Origin: CAXXOK01 sp963663285
Lineage (GTDB): Bacteria; Bacillota; Clostridia; Christensenellales; Aristaeellaceae
Assembly (NCBI GenBank): GCA_963663285.2
Contig: CAXXNI010000002.1
Coordinates: forward strand, 744,001-808,000
Length of the DNA: 64,000 nucleotides
Direction of reading: 5' to 3'
Below, piece by piece: positions 43,908-52,564 of the stretch (the first letter of the stretch is position 1; the number at the start of each line of letters is the position of its first letter). Below the pieces are notes generated by a model that saw only the letters and a list, made by a program, of their open reading frames with translations, had not been told where the DNA came from and ran no database searches. The position numbers were made by a program, and so were the translations under genes.

Positions 43908-44483
43908 TTACACAAATAACTCCTGGTGCTCTTTGCAGTAGCAAACGAGCATATGCAGGATGATCAAATGAATATCTTCAACCCTTTCATAACTGTTCAT
44001 ATGCGCAACCAGTGCAGCATCTGCCATCGGTGCGATTTTGCCGCCGGAGAAACCAGACAGTACGATGATTTTTGCACCGATTTGCCCTGCATATTCGCAT
44101 GCGTTTACCACATTTGGTGAATTGCCGCTTGCGCTAACGGCAATCGCAACGTCTCCCGGACGCATCAGGTTCTTCATTTGCTCGCGAAACACTTCGGAAT
44201 AAGCAATATCATTGCCAAGCGCGGTGATTTTTTCAATGTTATCGCTAAGAGACAGAATTCTGAAGCGGCGTTTATCGCCCTGTACAGCATTTTTACCAAA
44301 GTCACACACAAAATGGTTCGCGGTTGCAGCACTGCCGCCATTTCCAAAGATAAAAACCTGCTTGTCCTCTTGATAGGCGGCAATAAGGAGCGATATGGCT
44401 TTGTCCATCTCCTCAAAATTGATAGATTGAATCGCGCTTAAAAGTTCCTCCTGATATATTCGCATCGTTTCCTGCATACTCAT
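43908..44483 (-). CDS. SIS-domain phosphoheptose isomerase-like protein (GmhA-like)
   Basis: A 191-aa sugar isomerase-domain protein; ATG at 44483 overlaps the neighbourhood of the ROK gene stop (44486) and has AAAGGCGG upstream. SIS motifs: FIFGNGGSAATANHF near residue 45 and IAVSASGNSPNVVNA near residue 112, plus YERVEDIHLIILHML near the C-terminus, whose Glu and His match the GmhA zinc and catalytic positions. GmhA converts sedoheptulose 7-phosphate to D-glycero-D-manno-heptose 7-phosphate. Together with the HldA-like kinase gene two positions upstream, a heptose-phosphate or related ketose-phosphate step is a fair guess, though other sugar-phosphate isomerases share this fold. Confidence 0.85.
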   Translation of the reverse strand: MSMQETMRIYQEELLSAIQSINFEEMDKAISLLIAAYQEDKQVFIFGNGGSAATANHFVCDFGKNAVQGDKRRFRILSLSDNIEKITALGNDIAYSEVFREQMKNLMRPGDVAIAVSASGNSPNVVNACEYAGQIGAKIIVLSGFSGGKIAPMADAALVAHMNSYERVEDIHLIILHMLVCYCKEHQELFV

Positions 44484-44485
44484 AA

Positions 44486-45415
44486 TTATACCGCCTTTCC
44501 ATGATAACCATACAATTGATGAATCCCACAAACCGTTAAAGCTGCCGCGCCAAGAAGCCCACCATGATAACCAAGGGGAGTTGGAACGATCCGTAAGTTT
44601 GGATTAGCAGCTTGATAAACGTGGCTTGCAAGCGTGTTTTCCAAGTCCTTTTGATACAAATCAAAGGCAAGTGATAAACCGCCGCCAATGATGACCAATT
44701 CTGGACTGAGCAGATTCACGGCCATACCGATCATCCGCCCTAAATAGATACCTTCGCGGCGAAATACTTCCAGTGCGGCAGAGTCTCCTTTTCTGGCTCG
44801 TCCCGCAATATCTTCTCCCTGCGCATTTTGTCCTGTTAGCTCCAGATACGTCTGTGCGAGCCCGGGACCTGCGGCATATGCCTCAAGACAACCTTTTTTT
44901 CCGCATTTACAGGGACGGCCGTCTTCCACAACGGTAATATGCCCGCACTCTCCGGCGGTGCCAGCACCATAAAGCAACCGGCTGTCGGAAAAGACAGCAC
45001 CGCCAATACCGTTGGAGACTGTAATATAGAGGAAGTGCTCTGTTTGTTTGGCATGTCCAAATAATTTTTCAGCTAGCGCACATGCTTTTGCATCGTTCTC
45101 CCCATAAACAGGAAGCCCAAACGCCTCCTGTAGGTATTTTGCGATGGGGAAGTTACGAATGCCGCTGAAACTGGCTTCTACCCACAAACCCTCTTCGGCT
45201 TTGGCAAGGCCGGGTATGGTAACGCCGATCACTTCCGGTTGGTATTCCGGGTGGCTGCTAAGCATTTCTCGGCCGGAGGCAATCAGCGCCGCAATCACTC
45301 TTTCAGGCGTCAGCATGTCCCATTCCCAGCGATGGGTGCATAGTATTTCTCCCAAGTCCGTCACAAGACCCACCATATACTTGGAGCCGCCGATATCAAA
45401 ACATAACGCGATCAT
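44486..45415 (-). CDS. ROK-family sugar kinase
   Basis: A 309-aa kinase with the ROK plan: phosphate-1 motif ALCFDIGGSKYMVG at the N-terminus, catalytic Asp in GENDAKACALAEKLFG, and the zinc-binding signature CKCGKKGCLEAYA. No N-terminal DNA-binding domain is present, so it is an enzyme (glucokinase, N-acetylmannosamine kinase or allokinase-like), not a repressor. The start overlaps the HldA-like gene stop by 4 nt and the SIS gene starts 2 bp after its stop, so the three are tightly coupled. Confidence 0.92.
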   Translation of the reverse strand: MIALCFDIGGSKYMVGLVTDLGEILCTHRWEWDMLTPERVIAALIASGREMLSSHPEYQPEVIGVTIPGLAKAEEGLWVEASFSGIRNFPIAKYLQEAFGLPVYGENDAKACALAEKLFGHAKQTEHFLYITVSNGIGGAVFSDSRLLYGAGTAGECGHITVVEDGRPCKCGKKGCLEAYAAGPGLAQTYLELTGQNAQGEDIAGRARKGDSAALEVFRREGIYLGRMIGMAVNLLSPELVIIGGGLSLAFDLYQKDLENTLASHVYQAANPNLRIVPTPLGYHGGLLGAAALTVCGIHQLYGYHGKAV

Positions 45416-46413
45416 AATTGCTCCTTAAACTGCTCGTGGTACAGCGCCATCATCTCCGCTTGAGATGCTGTGCCGGTTGTACCGAGTTTCCGTACGGTTA
45501 CACCCGCGGATAGATTGCCCAGCAAAGCGGCTTCTTTGGGAGAAGCACCGCAGCAAAGCGCGCTTACAAGTGCAGCGCTTGTAGAATCACCCGCACCACA
45601 TACATCGATGGGCCTCGTTTGTTTGGCTGCAGGTACGATACCCTCCGAAGTAGCAATGCCATCTTTCCCAAGCGTGATAAAGACAGGGCGATGCGTAATT
45701 TCACGAAGCTGCTTGAGCGCTTGTAAAATTGGCAGTTCTTTGCCTATCGCCTTTGCTGCCTCCAAATGGTTGCACTTGATCATCACATTCCGAAACTGAG
45801 AGATGCGCTCCCGGGAATCCGCATATAATATAAGGTTTGGGTAACGTTCGCCAAGCGTTGCTAAATGGTTACGAATACGTGCTGTAACAACACCGGTATC
45901 AACCTCTGTTAATTGATCCAGAATCATCATTGCGTCTGCGTTTGCAGCCAGTGTGTCAAGCGAATCCATTATTTGATCTTCAACCCATGCAGGGGTGGGT
46001 TCTCGGTTTTTGATATCCAGCCGATGACCCTCTTCTCGTTTTTCATTGCGATTGAACATGGGCTTGAGATAAGCCGGAGTCATCCTCTCCGGCACGGTGA
46101 AGAGGGTTTGGGTGCAAACATTTTGCTTTTCCAACAGATAACGCAGATGCCAGCCGTTGCCATCGGCGCCTACAAAAGACACAATGTCCAATTGCCCAAT
46201 GCCCATTGCGTATAGATTATTGATTACCGTTCCGGCCGCGCCGGGGCTGGCGGACATGCTGGTTACCTGCCAGGCCGTCAAACCGGTTTCTACGGAAGGC
46301 TCGTCAAGCGCTGGATCAATATCAAACCACTGATCCAGAAACAAGTCGCCAACGACTACGATTTTTAAGTGTTGAAAGCGTCCCAGCAACTCCGCCAAAC
46401 GAGCTTCTGTCAT
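45412..46413 (-). CDS. PfkB-family kinase, HldA/RfaE-N-like
   Basis: A 333-aa ribokinase-family protein. Kinase motifs: IVVVGDLFLDQW (start), the substrate-side PGAAGTVINNLYAMGIG near residue 60 and the anion-hole/base region DVCGAGDSTSAALV near residue 275. The order and the GDLFLDQWFDIDPALDEPSVETG segment parallel the kinase half of HldE, which phosphorylates heptose 7-phosphate at C1, though the HldE loop RxSPEAPVPV is replaced by DEPSVETG. No nucleotidyltransferase domain is fused. An AAGGAGGAGTAACGG ribosome site and tight spacing to the DHS-like gene (3 nt) show operon structure. Substrate is uncertain. Confidence 0.87.
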   Translation of the reverse strand: MTEARLAELLGRFQHLKIVVVGDLFLDQWFDIDPALDEPSVETGLTAWQVTSMSASPGAAGTVINNLYAMGIGQLDIVSFVGADGNGWHLRYLLEKQNVCTQTLFTVPERMTPAYLKPMFNRNEKREEGHRLDIKNREPTPAWVEDQIMDSLDTLAANADAMMILDQLTEVDTGVVTARIRNHLATLGERYPNLILYADSRERISQFRNVMIKCNHLEAAKAIGKELPILQALKQLREITHRPVFITLGKDGIATSEGIVPAAKQTRPIDVCGAGDSTSAALVSALCCGASPKEAALLGNLSAGVTVRKLGTTGTASQAEMMALYHEQFKEQL

Positions 46414-46416
46414 CCG

Positions 46417-47379
46417 TTACTCCTCCTTATGCAGCAAACTGGCTAAATAGCGTACCGTGTCCCTGTGCCGCCCCTGAACGTAATAGCTTTCACCGCCATC
46501 CGCCACCGTACGCGCCATGATTGTCTTCCAGGGCCGGAAATAATAGCGGGGGTCTTCTTTCGGGGGCGTTTCGGATACGTTTTTACCTTCTAACGGCAAA
46601 AGGTCAAATACAGCGGTTGTAAAATGGCTGATGGTGCGGCCTTCCTGCTTGGCGACATTACGGCACATGGAAAGTGTTTTCAAGTACACTTCCGGTCCGA
46701 TTACAGCAGAACCAAAGTTTAGAAAAACTCCGTTTTCCAATTGATCAATCGTATGGCAATAGATAAGAAAATCACGGTAGGTAGCTTCGCCGATTGCAGC
46801 CCCATCAGCATTAGGCTGCTCATGCACAATGTCGCAGCCGATGCCGACGTGAACCGTCATAGGGACTTGATTTTGATAACCGGCTGCCAGTAAACTGTAG
46901 TCACGATACGGAAAGTTATTTTTCCAGATGTATTTACCCAATGCTTCGCCAAAACCAAGACCTTCTTTGACTCCCTGATTGATTGCTTCGTTATACCGGG
47001 CATCCTCCTGCCATAAGCCGAACTGCCCTTCGCTGATGTACTTCGCAACACTTTCGGTTGTCGCGCCAATCATGGCAAATTCAAAATCATGGATGCCGCC
47101 CGCGCCATTGAACGCGAAGTGTGTTATCCACCCTTCCTCCAGTAAACGAATCAATATAGGAGCCGTACCCGCCCGGATTACGTGCGCTCCCATCATCATC
47201 ATAACCGGCGCACCTGCTTTACGTGCTTTTCGAATCCGGTCTGCAATAATATCGATGGTTGGGTGAGAGTAATCCGTTTTGGCCAGCGGATCCAGCATAA
47301 TACTTAAATCCAGATCATGTTCACGTTGATTAATGGGTAAAAGGTTCAGTTTGGAGCGGTCAAATTGCTGAAAAGGCAT
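46417..47379 (-). CDS. Deoxyhypusine synthase-like protein of unknown function
   Basis: A 320-aa soluble protein, ATG with AAAGGAGG upstream. Segments such as APVMMMMGAHVIRAGTAPIL, ITHFAFNGAGGIHDFEFAMI and GLGFGEALGKYIWKNN recall a deoxyhypusine-synthase-related family seen in bacteria beside HldE-like genes (as in the GSU2085-type cluster of Geobacter). Bacteria normally lack the eIF5A substrate, so a different NAD-linked or spermidine-like reaction is implied. I recognise the family by pattern only; its function is not established. It lies directly between the HAD and HldA-like genes in the heptose-like operon. Confidence 0.6.
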   Translation of the reverse strand: MPFQQFDRSKLNLLPINQREHDLDLSIMLDPLAKTDYSHPTIDIIADRIRKARKAGAPVMMMMGAHVIRAGTAPILIRLLEEGWITHFAFNGAGGIHDFEFAMIGATTESVAKYISEGQFGLWQEDARYNEAINQGVKEGLGFGEALGKYIWKNNFPYRDYSLLAAGYQNQVPMTVHVGIGCDIVHEQPNADGAAIGEATYRDFLIYCHTIDQLENGVFLNFGSAVIGPEVYLKTLSMCRNVAKQEGRTISHFTTAVFDLLPLEGKNVSETPPKEDPRYYFRPWKTIMARTVADGGESYYVQGRHRDTVRYLASLLHKEE

Positions 47380-47399
47380 GTTTATCCTCCTTTACACGA

Positions 47400-48209
47400 T
47401 CAAAACAAATGGTTTTCCAGTACTGATATATCACGATAATCAGGGATAATCGCATCCGCGCCGGCACGGATTAATCGTTCACGTTTCCATTCGTCAATGC
47501 CTTGCCGTTTTGATTCGTTGGAAGCTACGCCTACGGCAAAACCACCTGCTTCTTTCACGTTCTCAATCTCCACATAACCGTCTCCAAAACCCAGCAATTC
47601 TGCGCCGGTCAGATGGTTTTGCGCAATTAACTTTTGTATTACCATTTTCTTTGAGAAAGTTTTATAATCCAACTGTGCACCATAGACATGAGAACCAAAA
47701 AAGTGGGATAAACCCAGCAATGCAACTTCGTTACGCACATGGTCTTCATCGGTTCCGCTGGCTAGGTATAAAGTGATTCCTTTTTGCTTCAGCAAAGAAA
47801 GCAGGTGGTAGGTACCCGGCACAGTGAGTGTTTCAGGGTCAATAGAGCCGCTGCGTAACCCCGTTAGCCGATTCTCAATTGTATGGAGCAGACGCCGGAG
47901 GTACTCATCCTTATAATCCTGCGGTGATAGGGGAGTGCCGCCCATATGGGCAATGTGTTCTGCCAAGGCGATACATTGGTATATTGTTTGCTGCCCGGTA
48001 TGTAAAAAGATCATTTCACTGGCTTGTGATTCCAGTGAAGATATGGCCATAATCTTTCCTTGGGGGGTGCTATATAATTCCTCGGTAAAATATCCGATCA
48101 TGATTTTTTGCCATCCTTCGCGGATAAGGCTTAACGTTCCGTCGAAATCCAGCACCGCATAGCGGAAATTGGTGTTTTGGGGACGGGGATGTAGTGTTTC
48201 CCAGTACAT
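47400..48209 (-). CDS. HAD-superfamily phosphatase
   Basis: A 269-aa HAD protein. ATG at 48209 was chosen (GGAGG four bases upstream); an upstream TTG is possible. Motif I AVLDFDGTLSL carries the nucleophile and acid/base Asp pair, motif II is LYLASGTDE, motif III Lys lies around KMVIQKL, and motif IV is LLGFGDGYVE. A long helical cap (residues ~30-110) marks it as subfamily I. In a heptose-type pathway such an enzyme would remove the C7 phosphate (GmhB-like), but GmhB is a capless HAD, so the substrate may differ. It is the first gene of the operon. Confidence 0.88.
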   Translation of the reverse strand: MYWETLHPRPQNTNFRYAVLDFDGTLSLIREGWQKIMIGYFTEELYSTPQGKIMAISSLESQASEMIFLHTGQQTIYQCIALAEHIAHMGGTPLSPQDYKDEYLRRLLHTIENRLTGLRSGSIDPETLTVPGTYHLLSLLKQKGITLYLASGTDEDHVRNEVALLGLSHFFGSHVYGAQLDYKTFSKKMVIQKLIAQNHLTGAELLGFGDGYVEIENVKEAGGFAVGVASNESKRQGIDEWKRERLIRAGADAIIPDYRDISVLENHLF

Positions 48210-48226
48210 AGTTCCTCCATTCTGCC

Positions 48227-48255
48227 TTGACAAGATCGTAGTAGCTTGCTACAAT
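48227..48255 (+). promoter_or_regulatory. Divergent promoters with shared operator of the ROK repressor and heptose-like operon
   Basis: On the plus strand TTGACA (48227-48232), a 17-bp spacer and TACAAT (48250-48255). The inverted repeat GTAGC-TT-GCTAC (48241-48252) covers the spacer and -10. On the minus strand TTGCCT and TACGAT give a possible divergent promoter (spacing 16 bp) over the same repeat. A repressor bound there would block both directions. Confidence 0.6.
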
Positions 48256-48299
48256 AAGGCAACTTCCTTCTAATATGGAAATAAGTTTGATGAAAGCTG

Positions 48300-49493
48300 T
48301 TGAAAAAAATGGCGCCTACAAAGACACAAAAGGTACCGGTAAAATGGGCTCATCTGAAAACGCTGCTGGAACTGATTCATCGCAGACCGGGAATTTCCAA
48401 ACCGGAAATGTGTGAACAGACGGGTTTAATGCCCTCGACCGTCCATGGTGCGGTTGCTAAGTTATTGGATGATAAGCTTATCGTCTGCCGGGGCATGGCC
48501 GAATCCAGCGGAGGCAGACGTGCAGGACAATACCGGGTTGCGCCGGATATCGGTTTTGTCGGCAGTTTGAGCATGCGCCTGAACCATTTGGAAGCAGGTG
48601 TTTTTGATTTATCCCTGAACCAACTGGCACATGCCGAAATGCCACTTTCCATGGCGGATACCGGTCCTGAGACGTATACAGGCCAAGCGCTGCAATTGCT
48701 GGAGAGTTGTATACAACAGATCGAATATCCACGGGAAAAACTGCTGGGTATCGGGGTCACACTGCCAGGGCCGGTAGATTTTCAAACTGGTGTGGTGCAG
48801 GAATTATGTTCCGCCCCCAAGTGGCAGCAGTTCCCTGTGGCAGACCGTTTACAGCAAACCTTTCATTGTCCGGTCGTAGTGGATAAAGACGTGTACGCGG
48901 CGTTGGAACTGTTGGTACAAACGGGGGAGATACAAAATACTGATAATTGCGCGTACCTGTCTATCTGCGAAGGCATTGGATCTGCCGTTATGATTAACGG
49001 CAAGGTGTTCCGGGGCTGTAATAGTCTGGCGGGAGAAATTGGCCATCTCACTGTGCGTAAAGATGGGATTCCGTGCCCGTGCGGGAATACCGGATGTCTG
49101 GAATTATACTGCTCCGATATTGGTATTGTAAGGCAATATAACGCGCAAACCAATGCTAAAAAGAAAACAGTTGCCGAAGTGCTGGAATTAGCCCAAAACG
49201 GTGACGCGGTAGCCAACCGGGTGATTTCGCAAGCCATAGGCTATTTAGTGGATACGACTACAACGATGATTATGACCTATGATCCGCAAGAATTGCTCAT
49301 CTTTTGCACTTGGCTGAAAGGGCAGCGGGCGCTGTTCTTTTGGATGCTGGATTCGCTTTACTCCAAATCCATCTTTACGCAAAAACATGCTGTGCGTATC
49401 CGCTTGTTGGAGGAGACGCCGCTTAATCTGAGTGCAGCTGCAACCATTGCGGTTAGGCGCGCACTGGAAGAAGCGCTGACTAACCCATCTTAA
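48300..49493 (+). CDS. ROK-family transcriptional repressor
   Basis: A 397-aa NagC/XylR-type protein. The N-terminal winged-helix region (LLELIHRRPGISKPEMCEQT then MPSTVHGAVAKLLDDKLIV) precedes a ROK sugar-binding domain with the zinc signature CPCGNTGCLELYC. The TTG start at 48300 (or a downstream ATG at 48309) lacks a strong RBS, so expression is probably low. It is divergent from the HAD/DHS-like/HldA-like/ROK/GmhA-like operon, with an operator between them, so it most likely regulates that operon and itself. Its 3' end overlaps the minus-strand isomerase gene by 14 nt. Confidence 0.92.
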   Translation: MKKMAPTKTQKVPVKWAHLKTLLELIHRRPGISKPEMCEQTGLMPSTVHGAVAKLLDDKLIVCRGMAESSGGRRAGQYRVAPDIGFVGSLSMRLNHLEAGVFDLSLNQLAHAEMPLSMADTGPETYTGQALQLLESCIQQIEYPREKLLGIGVTLPGPVDFQTGVVQELCSAPKWQQFPVADRLQQTFHCPVVVDKDVYAALELLVQTGEIQNTDNCAYLSICEGIGSAVMINGKVFRGCNSLAGEIGHLTVRKDGIPCPCGNTGCLELYCSDIGIVRQYNAQTNAKKKTVAEVLELAQNGDAVANRVISQAIGYLVDTTTTMIMTYDPQELLIFCTWLKGQRALFFWMLDSLYSKSIFTQKHAVRIRLLEETPLNLSAAATIAVRRALEEALTNPS

Positions 49494-50469
49494 GTGCTGC
49501 GTCGAAACTGAAAGAAGAAGGCTGGAAGTTGATTCCACGTGCGAAAGCCAGTGCTTCAGTCGCGCCATGAATGCGTTCCATGCCGCTGTCCTCCCACTCA
49601 ACGCATAACGGGCCATCATAATGCATTTGATTCAGTTCGCGTATTATCCCTTCAAAATCAACGTCGCCATGACCAAGTGACACGAAATTCCAACCGCGGC
49701 GTGTATCCCCAAACTCAATATGAGACCCAAGCACCCCGGCGCGGTCATCATGGTTGATGCGTACATCTTTGAGATGAACATGGTATACCTGTTTGCTGAA
49801 GTCTCGCAGGAAAACGGTGGGGTTTACCCCCTGCCACAGTAAATGACTCGGGTCGAAGTTAATCCCCAGCGTCGGGCGGTATTCCAATGTTTCCAACAGC
49901 CTTTTGGTGGAATAATAATCAAATGCGATTTCGGTTGGGTGTACTTCCAACGCCAACTTCACGCCATACTGGTCATACACATCGAAAATGGGAGACCAGC
50001 GTTCCTTAATAGATTGGAAACCATCCTCTACCATCTCCGGCGTGGTTTGGGGGAAGGAATACCAATAGGCCCATATCGGGCTGCCCAGAAAACATGTAAC
50101 AACTTTAACATCCAATAGTTGAGCGGCTTTGGCGATCGTTTTCATTCGTTCTACCGCCCATGCTACGATTCCATCGGGATCGCCTTTCACTTTGGCAGGC
50201 ACGAAGTTATCAAGCCGGGAGTCATACCGGTCGCCAACGCACTGACCCGCCAAGTGACCGGAAAGCGCACCGATATGCAGATCATATTTTTGCAGCAACG
50301 CTTGATACTGTTTTAAATATTCTTTATCGGATACAATTCTATCAACATCTATGTGGGATTGTGTAGCAATCTCCAAGCCATCATATCCAATTTCGTGCAT
50401 CGTACGGAAAAGCTCTTCGGTTGTGAGGTCGCCAAACTGACCGGAGCATATGGTAACTAGTCGTTTCAT
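49480..50469 (-). CDS. TIM-barrel sugar phosphate isomerase/epimerase-like protein
   Basis: A 329-aa AP-endonuclease-2/xylose-isomerase-like protein. Barrel motifs: YDGLEIATQSH near residue 30, KVVTCFLGSPIW, LALEVHPTEIAFD, LGINFDPSHLLWQG and VHLKDVRI, then SLGHGDVDFEGI and CVEWEDSGME; the Glu, Asp, His and Glu residues of these strands form the typical metal site. The ATG at 50469 has AAGGAGG eleven bases upstream. It is the last gene of the RbsABC operon beside a Gfo/Idh oxidoreductase, a common pair for inositol-, sorbose- or keto-sugar catabolism. The exact substrate is unknown. Confidence 0.9.
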   Translation of the reverse strand: MKRLVTICSGQFGDLTTEELFRTMHEIGYDGLEIATQSHIDVDRIVSDKEYLKQYQALLQKYDLHIGALSGHLAGQCVGDRYDSRLDNFVPAKVKGDPDGIVAWAVERMKTIAKAAQLLDVKVVTCFLGSPIWAYWYSFPQTTPEMVEDGFQSIKERWSPIFDVYDQYGVKLALEVHPTEIAFDYYSTKRLLETLEYRPTLGINFDPSHLLWQGVNPTVFLRDFSKQVYHVHLKDVRINHDDRAGVLGSHIEFGDTRRGWNFVSLGHGDVDFEGIIRELNQMHYDGPLCVEWEDSGMERIHGATEALAFARGINFQPSSFSFDAALKMG

Positions 50470-50485
50470 TAAGCCTAACGCCTCC

Positions 50486-51529
50486 TTATTGATCAATCGC
50501 GATTTCGCGGTCTTCCTGCGCGGAGCGTTCAGCCGCAAAGATCACCCGCATCGCTTTAATAGCTTCCTGTGCATCGCAGATGGATTTTTCACCGGTAACC
50601 ACGCTATTGACAAAGGTATCGATAACACCGGTACTGGTGCGTCCACCGGTGGTCTGTTTTTCATTGGATGTCATCTCATCCAATGCCAATTTTTCCGTTT
50701 GTCCATCCGCATGTTCTATGATCAGCGAATACTGCGGGTCTGCATAGCAGCGCAAGATGCCTTTTGTGCCATATAACACGGTTGAATTATCTTCCGGGCC
50801 ATAGAAGGTCCAGCTTACATGCATCTGTCCGGTAGCACCGCTTTTTGTGCGGTAAATACAAAATGCGTTGTCGTCAACATCAATGGGGGAACCGTCCGGG
50901 TACTTTTTATCCAGTGTGCGGAAGGTCGCTTTAACTGATACGATGGATTCCCCTAAAAGGTAATGCAGTAAATCAGTTTTATGAATGCCTAAATCCGCGA
51001 GCGCGCCAAATGCAGCACGGGACTTATCAAAAAACCAGGAGTTCTTTTGCCCGGTCCAACTTTCCGGACCGGGATGGCCGAACGTGGTGTGAAAACTGAT
51101 AATATCTCCTATTTCATCAGCTTTAACGCGTTTACGCGCTTCCATATGCGCTTTGGTTAACCGCTGATTATGCCCCAGCATCAGAATACGGTTATGGTCG
51201 GCGGCTGCTTTCGCCATTGCCTCACAATCTGCAAGCGTGGTTGCCATTGGTTTTTCACAGAGTACGTGCAAACCCTTGGCAAGCGCCTTCATAGTCACAG
51301 CGGCATGATCGGCGTTGGCAACGCATACACTTACAGCATCTAAACCGCTGTCCAATAGAGCCTCCACGCTGTCATATGCTTTACCACCATATTGTTTTGC
51401 CATATCGGCAGCACGCTGGGGTAAAAAGTCATAAAAAGCGGTTAGCTGGCATTGCGGATTTTCCGCATATTCAGGCGCATGCCGAACCTGTGTAATTTTA
51501 CCGCAACCAATGATACCAATGCGCAACAT
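50486..51529 (-). CDS. Gfo/Idh/MocA-family oxidoreductase
   Basis: A 347-aa NAD(P)-dependent oxidoreductase. N-terminal Rossmann motif GIIGCGKIT, then the EKPMATT motif (residues ~93-99) with the conserved Lys, and the active-site segment GALADLGIHKTDLLHY near residue 180, followed by the beta-sheet C-domain. ATG has GGAGGCCTTCAC upstream. Sugar or polyol oxidation is expected, for example inositol or a keto-sugar. It lies between RbsC and the isomerase gene in one operon. Confidence 0.93.
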   Translation of the reverse strand: MLRIGIIGCGKITQVRHAPEYAENPQCQLTAFYDFLPQRAADMAKQYGGKAYDSVEALLDSGLDAVSVCVANADHAAVTMKALAKGLHVLCEKPMATTLADCEAMAKAAADHNRILMLGHNQRLTKAHMEARKRVKADEIGDIISFHTTFGHPGPESWTGQKNSWFFDKSRAAFGALADLGIHKTDLLHYLLGESIVSVKATFRTLDKKYPDGSPIDVDDNAFCIYRTKSGATGQMHVSWTFYGPEDNSTVLYGTKGILRCYADPQYSLIIEHADGQTEKLALDEMTSNEKQTTGGRTSTGVIDTFVNSVVTGEKSICDAQEAIKAMRVIFAAERSAQEDREIAIDQ

Positions 51530-51541
51530 GTGAAGGCCTCC

Positions 51542-52564
51542 TTACTTTTTATCGCCCCGTACATTTTGCAGCAACACAGCGAGAATGATGATTGCACCGC
51601 TGATGGCGCCGTTGAGGAAGGTTGGCACCTGTGCCGCGACCAGAATGTTGTTGATGATCTTAAACATGATTACACCAAGAAAAGTGCCGATGATTTTACC
51701 ACGGCCACCGCTCATGGCAGTACCGCCGATGGCAACCGCTGCGATGGCGTCCATCTCAAACAGGCTGCCTGCACTGGCAGCGGCAACAGCCATCAGGCGG
51801 GATGCGTAGATCCAGCTGCCAAAGCCGCACATAAGACCGGTAATGGCAAAAACCGCAATTTTGGTAAGGTTTACGTTTACGCCGGAAAGACGCGCGGATA
51901 CTTCGTTGCTGCCAACGGCATAAATATGCTTACCAAGCCGCGTACGCTGCATAATCACGCCAAAAAGGAGAGAAACGGCAATAAACATGAGCATAGGGTA
52001 GGGGAATTTAACGCCGAAAACATTGATGGAGCCGTTGGCAACCTGCCGAAAAGCTTCATAAAACGGCTCGGTAGAGATGCCGTTAGCAACCGTAAAAGGT
52101 CCACCCTGCCCGAAGTGGTTGATGATCGCGCGGCAGGAGGTTTGGATTGCCAAGGTAGCAATCATGGCGGGCATATGGCCTTTTGCAATCAACACGCCGT
52201 TCAGCGCACCAATCAGCGCGCCAAACACCATGCAAAACAGCAACGTAATGAATACGCTATGTGTAAAATTCAATACCTCAATTCCAAACCCGGAAATGAT
52301 GGCAACCTGCGCACCAACGGAAATATCAATTTGCCCCGCACAGATAACCATAGTCATGCCCAAGGCAATGACGCCGATTACAGAAGATTGCACGAAGATA
52401 TTGGTAATATTGCGCCACTTAAAAAAGTTGGGGTTTACGGATACTGCGATCGACACGATCAGGATAAAGGAAACCATGTAGCTATAATCAGAAAACAGCT
52501 TTTTTAATACCGACCCCGGATTGACGCTCAGCGCACCATTACTGCGCCTAGTTGGTTTGCTCAT
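51542..52564 (-). CDS. RbsC-type sugar ABC transporter permease
   Basis: A 340-aa membrane protein with 8-10 hydrophobic segments and the RbsC/AraH family pattern (GMTMVICAGQIDISVGAQVA and GLMCGFGSWIYASRL; GGTAMSGGRGKIIGTFLG). It forms the channel of the CUT2 importer with the adjacent RbsA-type ATPase, with which it overlaps by 17 nt. Substrate is a monosaccharide or polyol, to be set by the binding protein. Confidence 0.94.
   Translation of the reverse strand: MSKPTRRSNGALSVNPGSVLKKLFSDYSYMVSFILIVSIAVSVNPNFFKWRNITNIFVQSSVIGVIALGMTMVICAGQIDISVGAQVAIISGFGIEVLNFTHSVFITLLFCMVFGALIGALNGVLIAKGHMPAMIATLAIQTSCRAIINHFGQGGPFTVANGISTEPFYEAFRQVANGSINVFGVKFPYPMLMFIAVSLLFGVIMQRTRLGKHIYAVGSNEVSARLSGVNVNLTKIAVFAITGLMCGFGSWIYASRLMAVAAASAGSLFEMDAIAAVAIGGTAMSGGRGKIIGTFLGVIMFKIINNILVAAQVPTFLNGAISGAIIILAVLLQNVRGDKK

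Noticed and set aside
45412..46413. Full bifunctional HldE assignment for the PfkB kinase
   Set aside because: There is no C-terminal nucleotidyltransferase domain, and the substrate loop differs from HldE, so only the kinase half is called.
51452..52507. 351-aa plus-strand frame over the RbsC-type permease gene
   Set aside because: Asn- and His-rich shadow of a membrane protein gene, with no family match.
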